In this document: positions 63,775-64,000 of the stretch, in pieces
Position numbering within the stretch: the stretch's first letter is position 1
Layout: each line of letters opens with the position of its first letter
Assembly: GCF_028583425.1 (NCBI RefSeq)
Contig: NC_072798.1
Span: 9,240,501 to 9,304,500, forward strand
Length of the DNA stretch: 64,000 bases
Origin: Eublepharis macularius
Lineage: Eukaryota; Chordata; Lepidosauria; Squamata; Eublepharidae
Direction of reading: 5' to 3'
The notes under the pieces: generated by a model
The model's database searches: none
Seen by the model: the letters and a program-made list of their open reading frames with translations, nothing else
Told to the model about the DNA's origin: nothing
Program-made: the position numbers and the translations under genes

Positions 63775-64000
63775 CTAGAGAAGATTGAATGGAGACCGTC
63801 ATTTAGTAGGTTTGCTTTTTTAAAACCAAAAATGGGGGGTGCGGGGAAATATTGTGGCAAAGCTTAGCAGTTTAGAAAAGGTTGACTTTCAGGGAACCAT
63901 TTTCATCGCAAGTTTTATTTACAATTTATTTTAATAGCAGAATCATGTCTACTCAGATGTACATATATGTTCAGTGATGCTTACTGTCATCACATCTAGT
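63775..64000. other. Intron 1 of ITIH5 (partial)
   Basis: Sequence upstream of exon 2 in the transcript; no signal-peptide exon or promoter seen before the window ends. Confidence 0.6.

Overview
This is a piece of vertebrate nuclear genome, most likely from a squamate reptile. It contains one recognisable protein-coding gene, spread over short exons on the minus strand, in a background dense with transposable elements. The squamate assignment is an inference from the repeats: 5S-rRNA-like SINEs, a Sauria-type tRNA SINE ending in an ACCTTT-rich tail, Bov-B (RTE) 3' fragments, CR1 and L2-type LINE ends, and many hAT-like MITEs. A gecko is possible, but the species cannot be fixed from sequence alone.

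The gene is ITIH5, inter-alpha-trypsin inhibitor heavy chain 5. Thirteen coding exons can be placed from 63774 down to the TAA stop at 18905. All have AG/GT boundaries and their phases join without a break, giving 2739 nt (912 residues plus stop). By comparison with the 14-exon human gene these are exons 2-14; exon 1 (signal peptide) and the promoter lie beyond position 64000. The product has a VIT domain (exons 3-6), a VWA domain with an intact MIDAS metal site (exons 7-9), a linker (exons 10-11), the Asp-Pro-His-Phe processing motif (exon 12) and the heavy-chain C-terminal domain (exons 12-14). No frameshift or premature stop was found.

Layout: 1-18904 is the 3' UTR plus the downstream flank, mostly repeats with unique intergenic stretches. 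18905-63774 is the gene, with introns from about 0.7 to 10 kb. 63775-64000 is intron 1. Repeats include an 88-bp tandem array (6577-7070), a 12-copy 33-bp minisatellite in intron 3 (57557-57952), at least four MITE families with 8-bp target duplications, and several long fold-back elements, some nested two or three deep.

I found no second gene, RNA gene, CRISPR array or new multi-gene system. The notable material is the repeat architecture and a few points about splicing in ITIH5.
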